9,185 nucleotides of DNA from Tannerella sp. (GTDB lineage Bacteria; Bacteroidota; Bacteroidia; Bacteroidales; Tannerellaceae). Positions 1 to 6,260 of the stretch are shown here, piece by piece (position 1 is the stretch's first letter; each line of letters begins with the position of its first letter). The notes under the pieces were generated by a model. That model was given only the letters and a program-made list of their open reading frames with translations, was not told the DNA's origin and made no database searches. The position numbers and the translations under genes were made by a program. The stretch covers positions 1-9,185 of the forward strand of contig JAITNE010000145.1 of NCBI GenBank assembly GCA_031290635.1. The letters run 5' to 3'.

Positions 1-155
1 TATCAATAGAAATAACGCTTATCATTACCCTTAATCCCCGTTAGGGGATTCACAAAAGGAATACATCTAAATCGATAGAATAAGGTGAAACCTCTACGAG
101 GTATTAGTTTGTTTAGACAATCTTTTTTCTATTGATATGAATGCCCTACGGGCAA
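1..155. repeat. Cluster of short perfect hairpins bracketed by a 12-base inverted repeat; candidate dispersed palindromic element
   Basis: TATCAATAGAAA at 1-12 is repeated in inverted form (TTTCTATTGATA) at 126-137. Three perfect hairpins lie in or beside this span. AATCCCC/GGGGATT with loop GTTA is at 33-50, ACCTC/GAGGT with loop TAC is at 90-102, and TGCCC/GGGCA with loop TAC is at 142-154. The last two have different stem sequences but the same CTACG centre, which suggests that structure rather than sequence is kept. A degenerate copy of the box, ATCGATAGAA at 71-80, precedes the second hairpin as TTCTATTGATA precedes the third. I see no open reading frame worth calling here. From memory, similar CTACG hairpins beside TTCTATTGATATG occur as intergenic repeats in Bacteroidota, but I could not check this. 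The left end may continue outside the window. Confidence 0.55.
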
Positions 156-232
156 GCATCATCTGTCATTTCCCCCTTGTTGAACTTTTTATAGGCGCTT
201 GTAATGACGGACATGTGCGACACGCGATGACG

Positions 233-253
233 GCAACAAAGACCTGTTGTTGC
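233..253 (-). terminator. Stem-loop just downstream of the U32 gene; weak terminator candidate
   Basis: On the minus strand GCAACAA and TTGTTGC form a perfect 7-base stem around a 7-base loop, starting 17 bases after the U32 stop codon. No run of U follows, so it does not fit a classical intrinsic terminator. It could instead be a 3'-end stabilising hairpin. It is placed where the operon transcript should end. Confidence 0.25.
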
Positions 254-290
254 TAACTGTTCACTCTTCGTTATTCACTGTTCACTCTTA
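253..290. repeat. Degenerate heptamer tandem repeat (TTCACTG/TTCACTC) across the 3' end of the U32 gene
   Basis: In plus-strand reading the units are CTAACTG (253-259), TTCACTC (260-266), TTCGTTA (267-273), TTCACTG (274-280) and TTCACTC (281-287), then TTA. The period is exactly 7 bases. A 13-base stretch (ACTGTTCACTCTT) is therefore duplicated at 256-268 and 277-289. The repeat covers the stop codon of the U32 gene (271-273) and encodes its last five or six residues, so the gene's end lies inside repeat sequence. Confidence 0.6.
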
Positions 291-1533
291 TTTTGTACAT
301 CCTGTCTGACGGGCGGATTTTGGAGGATGTGCGGATAGAAAAGCGTTCACCTTTGAGGGTATGCGGGACGGACTTCAACGCTACGCGTATCTCACTGACG
401 GTAAGGAATAAAGCGCCTGTCGTAGGACCGGTTATCAGAACCTCGTCGCCGACGTGCAATTCGCCCGATTCCATCTCAAACTCAGCTACTTGCAACTCGC
501 TGAAGTACTTTATCCCTTTAGCTACGTATTCCTTGCGACTTGTGGCATTAGAACCGTAACGGCTGCTCCACTCGCCCAGACGCTGACCCAGATAGTAGCC
601 GTTCCAGAAACCGCGATTGAAGACCGTACGCAGTCGTGCGTCCCAGACAGCGATTTTTTCGTCCGTAAATGTACCCGCACAGTAGTCGCGCACAGCCTCC
701 TTGTAACATTCCGTAACCGTACGCACATATTCCGGACCACGAGCGCGTCCTTCTATCTTGAAAACGCGTACGCCGGCGTCCATCATCTTGTTAAGAAAAT
801 GTATGGTCTTCAGGTCTTTAGGCGACATGATATATTGATTGTCAACGTCGAGTTCAATATCCGTTTCACGGTCTCGCACGGTGTATCCACGCCGGCAAAT
901 CTGCATACATGCGCCACGGTTAGCAGAAGCGTTCAACTCGTGCAGACTGAGATAGCACTTGCCCGAAACCGCCATGCAAAGCGCGCCGTGACAAAACATT
1001 TCAATACGCACCGGCCGCCCTGAAACGCCTGTAATCCCGCGTGTACGGATTGCCTCGTGTATAGCGCCGACCTGCTCCAGATTAAGCTCGCGAGCCGGCA
1101 CGACTACATCGGCAAAACGGGCGTAAAACTCCAGCGCCTCTACGTTGCTGATATTCAGCTGGGTCGAAAGGTGTACGGGCTGACCGATTGAATTGGCATA
1201 CTGCATCGCAGCCACGTCGGAAGCTATGACAGCGCTGACGCCTGCATCGTGAGCAGCGTCAATAATTGAGCGCATAAGCGGCATGTCGCTGTCGTAAATA
1301 ACGGTGTTGACGGTAAGATAACTGCGTACGCCGTGTTCACGGCATATAGCGGCTATTTGACGGAGGTCGTCGGCAGTAAAATTATTGGATGAGCGCGAAC
1401 GCATATTCAGCCCCTCGATACCAAAATAGACCGAATCGGCTCCGCCTTGAATAGCCGCCATCAACGACTCGTAAGAGCCTGCAGGCGACATAATCTCAAA
1501 GTCATTGGCGGCAGCTTCAGCGAAATCTTTCAT
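271..1533 (-). CDS. U32-family protein (TrhP/YegQ-like; probable prephenate-dependent tRNA hydroxylation factor, annotated as 'peptidase U32')
   Basis: This is a 420-residue protein. The N-terminal half is a barrel-type U32 domain that starts with the typical 'SPAGSYESLMAAIQGGADSVYFG' type opening (residues 16-38). Residues 178-196 match the U32 signature E-x-F-x2-G-[SA]-[LIVM]-C-x4-G-x-C-x-[LIVM]-S, with E178, F180, G183, C186, G191, C193 and S196. NRGxCxQxCRxxY follows at about 205-217 with C209 and C213. U32 relatives UbiU and UbiV bind a 4Fe-4S cluster, so these four cysteines are plausible cluster ligands here, but that is inference. Residues about 335-418 form the small C-terminal U32 domain. 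Characterised relatives hydroxylate RNA: TrhP makes 5-hydroxyuridine at tRNA position 34, and RlhA modifies 23S rRNA. The length and layout fit TrhP better than the longer RlhA. Peptidase activity is the old name and is doubtful. The start overlaps the stop of the upstream ATP-grasp-like gene by 4 bases (ATGA), which supports this start and implies coupling. Confidence 0.85.
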   Translation of the reverse strand: MKDFAEAAANDFEIMSPAGSYESLMAAIQGGADSVYFGIEGLNMRSRSSNNFTADDLRQIAAICREHGVRSYLTVNTVIYDSDMPLMRSIIDAAHDAGVSAVIASDVAAMQYANSIGQPVHLSTQLNISNVEALEFYARFADVVVPARELNLEQVGAIHEAIRTRGITGVSGRPVRIEMFCHGALCMAVSGKCYLSLHELNASANRGACMQICRRGYTVRDRETDIELDVDNQYIMSPKDLKTIHFLNKMMDAGVRVFKIEGRARGPEYVRTVTECYKEAVRDYCAGTFTDEKIAVWDARLRTVFNRGFWNGYYLGQRLGEWSSRYGSNATSRKEYVAKGIKYFSELQVAEFEMESGELHVGDEVLITGPTTGALFLTVSEIRVALKSVPHTLKGERFSIRTSSKIRPSDRMYKIRVNSE

Positions 1534-2756
1534 TCAAAAACCTCAACCGTAGCCAGATAGTGCGTCTCGTTCGTAACCGGACAGAGCGAAATGTAGCCGG
1601 AACGAATCAGGTCGCCTTCGAGGACGAGCGGCGATGCTTCCGTCATGCGGCGATGCTCCTTTTCGGCGTCATAAACATGGTAATTGATGCGCAGTATGCC
1701 GCGCGAGGACGGATGTACGAACTGCCGGCTTATCTTCATAGCCACATATCCCATGGTATAGCGCAGATTAAGTTCTACAAAGGGATGGACTGCGTAATTG
1801 CCGTCGTTATCCTTGTAAATCAGCATATCTACGCCGAGGTAGCCTTCGTATTTGCTGCCGATTATCTCCTGCAAAACGTTTATGACCTGCTTGACAAGAA
1901 ACATGTAATCCTCCGGCGAGATGTATTTGTTGAGCTGTTGCAGGAGGGCTGCCTGAGTGTTGAGTATGCAACCGGCAAACTGCCCCTTGTCTTGCGTCTC
2001 GAAGATCGACAAGCCTTCATAGTTGACATTACCTTTTCCGTCGGAATAAAATTCGGCTGCGAAATCAAGCGCCTTGTCCAGTGCAGACTCTATACTGATA
2101 GCGCTTTGACGCTTTAATGCTCCTGAAATCCAAGAAGTTGCACGTGCATCAATAGTGTTGCCGTCAAGCCAGTACAATCCTCTTCCTGATGATGAAAGGG
2201 GCAACTTCATAACGTAGGGCGGCCGGTTCTTAGCCACATACGCCTGCAATTCTTCTATATTCGAGAAAAATTCAGGCGCCTTGACGTCAAGTTCGACGGG
2301 GAATGTCTCCTTTAAACGCGTCAGACAACGCGCTCCGGTTTGACGCTTTGTCAACTCTGCATACTCATCATTCCATTCAGGCACTTCGATGTTCATCCCA
2401 TTACGTTTGAAGTCCAGGAGCAGGTCGATGCTTCGGGGTGATAATCCCCAAATGCGGGCAGTCAACGGCGGCAACTTGGGCACAACGTTCTGCCTCATAC
2501 ATCTGAACAGCTCTTTCATCATCAGACTGAGAATCATCGGAGATGATAATTTTGTTCTGAAACATCTTGGTTGCGACGCTACAAACTGCGACGCCTTCAT
2601 ATTCCTGACGAGCGTAAAACTGCCGCCGCCATACCATACAGGCAGCATTTCTAAATCAGCTGCCATCTTCTGAATGGTGTAAGGCGGCGTATAATGAGAT
2701 TTCCCGCCTAAAATATCTAATTCATGACCCGGATTAAAAAAATACAAATTTGGCAT
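1530..2756 (-). CDS. ATP-grasp-like protein of unknown function
   Basis: This is a 408-residue soluble protein with no signal peptide or membrane segment. The N-terminus (LYFFNPGHELDI, residues 4-15) resembles a family of Bacteroidota hypothetical proteins that begin 'FNPxHDLAL'; this is recognition from memory. ATP-grasp features follow in the right order. VMKLPLSSSGRGL at 182-194 looks like the nucleotide-binding lysine (K184) and flexible glycine/serine loop. GYLGVDMLIY at 305-314 and HPFVELNLRYTMG at 324-336 look like the metal-binding end of the fold, with E328, N330 and R332 giving the usual E-x-N-x-R. ATP-grasp enzymes join a carboxylate to an amine or thiol through an acyl phosphate; the substrate here is not evident. 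It lies 16 bases after the DUF349 gene and overlaps the U32 gene by ATGA, so it is the middle gene of a tight operon. No Shine-Dalgarno site is visible before the ATG. I am fairly sure of the fold and not of the function. Confidence 0.7.
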   Translation of the reverse strand: MPNLYFFNPGHELDILGGKSHYTPPYTIQKMAADLEMLPVWYGGGSFTLVRNMKASQFVASQPRCFRTKLSSPMILSLMMKELFRCMRQNVVPKLPPLTARIWGLSPRSIDLLLDFKRNGMNIEVPEWNDEYAELTKRQTGARCLTRLKETFPVELDVKAPEFFSNIEELQAYVAKNRPPYVMKLPLSSSGRGLYWLDGNTIDARATSWISGALKRQSAISIESALDKALDFAAEFYSDGKGNVNYEGLSIFETQDKGQFAGCILNTQAALLQQLNKYISPEDYMFLVKQVINVLQEIIGSKYEGYLGVDMLIYKDNDGNYAVHPFVELNLRYTMGYVAMKISRQFVHPSSRGILRINYHVYDAEKEHRRMTEASPLVLEGDLIRSGYISLCPVTNETHYLATVEVFE

Positions 2757-2772
2757 TTATAAAATATCTATG

Positions 2773-4866
2773 TTAGTCTAACTTTTCATCTATTGCTTCT
2801 ATTTTCTTCACTACGACCTCTATTTCTTCTTTCAATCGATTTATCTTGCGATCCATCTCTTTTTTCAGTCCGGTACCGCTCTTCGATGCAATTGTCAGGA
2901 AGCCGATATTGTTCTCGTAAGTCTGCAACTCGCCTCTCTTGCTGTCGTAAATACGTATCAGCTTGTCGCGATCGTCTAACAGTTTGTTCTTTCCCGAACC
3001 GGATACCTCCAAGTTGGAACGGAACTGCTGCATCCGGCGATCGCGGTCGCTCATCTTCAGCCTCTCAAACAGCTTGTCTGTAGCTTTGTGAAATTCGTTG
3101 TGCAGATTTTCTTTCTCCTTAAACGGCACATAGCCTATGTTGTTCCATTCGGCAATATATCCTTTCAGAATTGCAAGCGAGGCTTCGTCGCCGCGATTTT
3201 CGTCTATCTCCTTTATTTTGTCGATCAAAGCTTGTTTCTTTATCAGATTTTCGGCTTCTTCGGAGCTGTGCGAGGAGTTTTCTTGTTTCTTCCTTTCAAA
3301 GAAATAATCGCAGGCGGCGGTAAATTGCTGCCAGATAAGATCTGCCTGCTTGTACGGCGTTATTCCTATCTTTTTCCACTGTCCTTGGATGTCAATATAT
3401 ACCCTCGTAGCTTCAGACCAATCGCTACTCTCTTTCCACTCTTCGGCCTTGTCTATCAGGGCTTTCTTCATTTCGAGATTTCTGTCCATCTCGCTGCGTG
3501 AGGATTTATAGAACTCGTTTTTGCGGTCGAAATAGGCGTCGCAGGCGGTACGGAAACGCGAGAATAGCCTGGAGTTTTGATTCTTGGCTACATAGCCGAT
3601 AGTGTGCCATTTTTTCTGCATATCAAGTACTTCGTTCGTCTGCTTGTCCCAGTCGTGTATTGTCTTCATAGCGCTGAAGTCGATGGATTCAATCTTTTTG
3701 CATAAATTAATCTTTTCTACATGATTAGCGTCTTCCTTCTCTCTGGCTTCCGACATATACGATTGATACAGCTTGCCGATTGCGTTCGAAGCATCCTTGA
3801 AACGATCCCAGATGGACGTGCGGTGTAATTTGGATACGGGACCTATTTCTTTCCATTGCAGAAACAATTTTTGCGCCTGACGAGAAGCTCCGATAATGTC
3901 TTTCTCGTTGACAAGGCGCTCGATAGCTTCACACAGCGCGGTCTTCATCTCAAGGTTCTTCTTGTAATCGTACTCGCGGAGTTGGTTGTTTATCTTAATC
4001 AAGTCGTAAAAGCGCTCTCCATAAATCTGATAGGTACGCCACAAATCTTTCTGAAACTCCTGTGGCATAGTCTTTATCTCCCTCCACTTAGTCTGTACCT
4101 CGCGAAACTCGTTCTGCCGCTTGTAGAAATCATCCTGGCTTTCGGTCAAGAGCTTGAGGCGTTCTACAAGGTGCTGTCTCAGAATGAGATTGCTCTCTTT
4201 CTGCCTTGCTTCTTCGGCGTCTATGCGACGACGTTTCTCGCGATATTCGGAAATCAGAACGTTCAGCCGTACCTCCTGCTCTTCTTCCGGCGACGAAAAG
4301 TCTTTTTCCTCACCTCCTCCTTCCATAAAAATGCGCTTGCGCTCTTCGTTGTCCGCACGACGCAGACGGTTATACGCATTTTTGAGCGATTCAACCTCCT
4401 CCCGCGCATATTTCTGCGGCTCGTCAACTACAAGCTCGAGTCTCGCAATGATTTCGGACCTGGTCAATGCAGGCGCCACTACTGCTTCAACCTCTTTTTC
4501 AGGGGCCGGAGCAGAAGCAGGGGCTTCTATCGACAACGTAATAACTTCGACCGTTTCGCTCTCCTCTTCAGGTAATGCTACGGGTTCGACCGTCTCGCTC
4601 TCCTCTTCGGGTAATGCTACGGGTTCAACCGTTTCGCTCTCCTCTTCAGGTAATGCTACGGGTTCGACCGTCTCGCTCTCCTCTTCAGGTAATGCTACGG
4701 GTTCGACCGTCTCGCTTTCCTCTTCAGGTAACGCGACGGTTTCAATTTCACTAACTTCCTCCTCAACGGGAACGGAAATCAGTTGATTAGCTTCTTCCAA
4801 CTCGCCTGTCTCTTCAACCGTTATGGCTTCATTCATCGGCAAATTTGTTTCTTGAGTTTCCATCAT
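2773..4866 (-). CDS. DUF349 repeat protein with acidic tandem-repeat N-terminus
   Basis: This is a 697-residue, highly charged, helical protein. Residues 1-125 are acidic and low complexity. They include five near-identical 13-residue units, VALPEEESETVEP (about 43-107), followed by an Ala/Pro-rich stretch (APASAPAPEKE). From about 135 the chain is lysine/glutamate-rich helix. Five DUF349-type helical repeats carry the conserved tryptophan in W-x-x-I(G)-like motifs at W261, W338, W420, W497 and W574, each followed by an aromatic/basic helix such as FRTACDAYFDRK. The last 80 residues (about 615-697) look like a coiled coil. DUF349 proteins are common in Bacteroidota and have no established biochemical role. 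Two ATG codons stand side by side at 4866-4861, so the first Met is uncertain by one residue. A promoter candidate lies at 4931-4962. This is the first gene of the operon with the ATP-grasp-like and U32 genes. Cytoplasmic location is inferred from the lack of a signal or membrane segment. Confidence 0.88.
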   Translation of the reverse strand: MMETQETNLPMNEAITVEETGELEEANQLISVPVEEEVSEIETVALPEEESETVEPVALPEEESETVEPVALPEEESETVEPVALPEEESETVEPVALPEEESETVEVITLSIEAPASAPAPEKEVEAVVAPALTRSEIIARLELVVDEPQKYAREEVESLKNAYNRLRRADNEERKRIFMEGGGEEKDFSSPEEEQEVRLNVLISEYREKRRRIDAEEARQKESNLILRQHLVERLKLLTESQDDFYKRQNEFREVQTKWREIKTMPQEFQKDLWRTYQIYGERFYDLIKINNQLREYDYKKNLEMKTALCEAIERLVNEKDIIGASRQAQKLFLQWKEIGPVSKLHRTSIWDRFKDASNAIGKLYQSYMSEAREKEDANHVEKINLCKKIESIDFSAMKTIHDWDKQTNEVLDMQKKWHTIGYVAKNQNSRLFSRFRTACDAYFDRKNEFYKSSRSEMDRNLEMKKALIDKAEEWKESSDWSEATRVYIDIQGQWKKIGITPYKQADLIWQQFTAACDYFFERKKQENSSHSSEEAENLIKKQALIDKIKEIDENRGDEASLAILKGYIAEWNNIGYVPFKEKENLHNEFHKATDKLFERLKMSDRDRRMQQFRSNLEVSGSGKNKLLDDRDKLIRIYDSKRGELQTYENNIGFLTIASKSGTGLKKEMDRKINRLKEEIEVVVKKIEAIDEKLD
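4546..4740. repeat. Five in-frame 39-base tandem repeats inside the DUF349 gene
   Basis: Units start at 4546, 4585, 4624, 4663 and 4702 and each encodes VALPEEESETVEP in rotated phase. Copies differ by only a few bases, for example TTCGACC against TTCAACC, CTCTTCAGG against CTCTTCGGG and GTTTCG against GTCTCG. The sequence degenerates after 4741. The high DNA identity suggests recent expansion, and the 39-base period keeps the frame whatever the copy number. Confidence 0.95.
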
Positions 4867-5021
4867 AAACTTCGTATTTTAATCCTCATTTCGGAGTCGA
4901 ATTAGGTCGAAAAAACCGAAATAAGCGTTACAAATTAAAGACTTATTTTCGATTTATCCAAATAAAACACGAAAAAAATTTTTTTATTTTACTATTTCTA
5001 TTGATATTCAAACAGTTACGA
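4867..5021. other. AT-rich intergenic gap between the decarboxylase and DUF349 operons
   Basis: This 155-base gap holds no gene. It contains the promoter candidate at 4931-4962 and an AT-only palindrome: AAATAAAA at 4960-4967 pairs with TTTTATTT at 4982-4989, around an inner A7T7 tract. It also contains a copy of the box TTTCTATTGATAT at 4995-5007, identical over 13 bases to 126-138. The palindrome could mark the 3' end of the oadB transcript, but with no G-C pairs in the stem it would be a weak terminator. Confidence 0.5.
4931..4962 (-). promoter_or_regulatory. Bacteroidota-type promoter candidate for the DUF349/ATP-grasp/U32 operon
   Basis: On the minus strand TTTG (4962-4959) is followed by exactly 20 bases and then TTAATTTG (4938-4931). 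The Bacteroidota consensus is TTTG, 19 to 21 bases, TAnnTTTG, so there is one mismatch (TT for TA). Transcription would start near 4924-4926 and leave a leader of about 60 bases before the ATG at 4866. Confidence 0.5.
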
Positions 5022-6260
5022 TTACTTCAAAAATGAAATTAAAATACCGGCCGCAACAGCTGAACCGATAACGCCCGAAATGTTGCTTGACATGCAGTAT
5101 TGAAGGACGTGATTTTTCGAATCATACTTCAATGCAATGTCGTTGGCTACACGCGAAGCCATTGGTACAGCGCTTAATCCGGTAGCGCCTATAAGCGGGT
5201 TTATTTTCCTCTTTGATAAGAGATTCCAAATCTTGACCATGCAGATACCGGAGGCTATTGACAGTGCGAAAGCGAGGAAACCGCCTACAACGATGCCGAT
5301 AGTTGTCATGTTGAGAAATGAATCGCAGGTCATGGTGCCGCCAACGCAGAGACCAAGAAAGATTGTAGCGGTGTTCATAATGCTGTTTGACGCCGCATCA
5401 AAAAGTCGCCCTGTGTCGCTTCCAATCTCTTTTACCAAGTTGCCGAACATCAGCATCCCTATTAGCGGAACGGCTGTAGGCACAAATAAAGCCACAAGCG
5501 TAGTTACAGCTATTGGGAAGATTATCTTCAAAACACGCAAATTCTTTATTATCACCGGCTTAGCTGACTTTTTCTCCTCTTCTTTCATGTTGATGGACAG
5601 TTCTTTGCGAGTGCATATCATCCTGACTACTAATGGAATAATCACCGGCACCAGCGCCATATATGAATAAGCGGCGATAGCGATAGGGCCAAGCAGATGC
5701 GGAGCGAGTTTGATAGTAGTGAAGATTGCCGTCGGACCGTCGGCGCCTCCGATAATACCCAGAGAGGCTGCTTCACGCGGCGTGAATCCTATCAGGATGG
5801 CTACTATCAGCACGACAAAGATACCCATCTGTGCCGCCGCTCCGAAAATCGACAGCCTAAGATTGCGCAGCATAGGTCCAAAGTCGGTCAAAGCGCCCAC
5901 GCCCATAAAGATAATCGGCGGCAGGAAGCCCGTCTTTATCAACATATAGTACAGGAAGTTCATCAATCCCAACTCATGCGCTATTTCATGCAACGGCATC
6001 TCCCAGATGTTCTTTATTGCGCCGCTCGAAAGCGTAACGCTGCCATCCTGAGCTGCCTGTATAATCCCCATCTCGCCACCCGGAAAATTGGCCAGCAACA
6101 CTCCGAAAGCGATAGGTATAAGCAACAAAGGCTCATAATGCTTGCGAATGCCCAGATAAAGCAACAAGAACGCAATAGCGTACATTATCAGAAACTGTGG
6201 CTTCTCGACTATGTTGCCGAATGCCGTCATCTCATATAATTTTTGAAACAGATTATCCAT
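5022..6260 (-). CDS. oadB: Sodium-pumping decarboxylase beta subunit (oxaloacetate decarboxylase OadB family)
   Basis: This is a 412-residue polytopic membrane protein. It decarboxylates carboxybiotin presented by the alpha subunit and couples this to export of sodium ions. Known functional residues of the Klebsiella enzyme (D203, N373, G377, S382, R389) have equivalents here. D174 is in GGADGPT (171-177), and N354, G358, S363 and R370 lie in NPLIGATGLSAVPMASR with identical spacing. The C-terminal NISGVIGSAVAAG block is also typical. Length is normal for the lineage without the longer N-terminus of enterobacterial forms. A charged cytoplasmic loop (about 218-238, KEEEKKSAK) splits the two membrane halves. 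The ATG overlaps the end of the alpha subunit gene by 8 bases (ATGGATAA) and has no Shine-Dalgarno site, so translational coupling is likely. The beta subunit family is shared with methylmalonyl-CoA, malonate and glutaconyl-CoA decarboxylases, so this subunit alone does not fix the substrate. Confidence 0.93.
   Translation of the reverse strand: MDNLFQKLYEMTAFGNIVEKPQFLIMYAIAFLLLYLGIRKHYEPLLLIPIAFGVLLANFPGGEMGIIQAAQDGSVTLSSGAIKNIWEMPLHEIAHELGLMNFLYYMLIKTGFLPPIIFMGVGALTDFGPMLRNLRLSIFGAAAQMGIFVVLIVAILIGFTPREAASLGIIGGADGPTAIFTTIKLAPHLLGPIAIAAYSYMALVPVIIPLVVRMICTRKELSINMKEEEKKSAKPVIIKNLRVLKIIFPIAVTTLVALFVPTAVPLIGMLMFGNLVKEIGSDTGRLFDAASNSIMNTATIFLGLCVGGTMTCDSFLNMTTIGIVVGGFLAFALSIASGICMVKIWNLLSKRKINPLIGATGLSAVPMASRVANDIALKYDSKNHVLQYCMSSNISGVIGSAVAAGILISFLK

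Noticed and set aside
1..155. CRISPR array or tRNA as an explanation for the clustered hairpins
   Set aside because: The hairpins differ in sequence and spacing, with no constant repeat and spacer pattern, and no cloverleaf or CCA-end pattern can be traced.
204..233. ATGACGG direct repeat at 204-210 and 227-233 near the hairpin cluster
   Set aside because: Seven bases repeated once at short distance is close to chance level, and nothing nearby makes it an attachment or regulatory site.
454..1023. Plus-strand open frame of 189 codons
   Set aside because: It is antisense to the U32 gene across its signature motif and has no recognisable domain of its own.
3856..4575. Plus-strand open frame of 239 codons
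   Set aside because: It lies entirely antisense to the DUF349 coding region. Its leucine/phenylalanine-rich sequence is what the reverse complement of lysine/glutamate-rich helix codons gives.
4154..4786. Long plus-strand open frame of 210 codons rich in Ser and Gly
   Set aside because: It is antisense to the DUF349 gene, and its repetitive C-terminal part merely mirrors the 39-base repeat. It has no recognisable domain, while the minus-strand frame has clear family motifs.
4960..4989. Intrinsic terminator after oadB
   Set aside because: The stem is made only of A-T pairs around an A7T7 core, so it is too weak to call as a terminator. It is mentioned as part of the intergenic gap instead.
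5697..6239. Plus-strand open frame of 180 codons
   Set aside because: It is antisense to oadB, whose membrane segments and catalytic residues are unmistakable. The plus-strand translation shows no family features.
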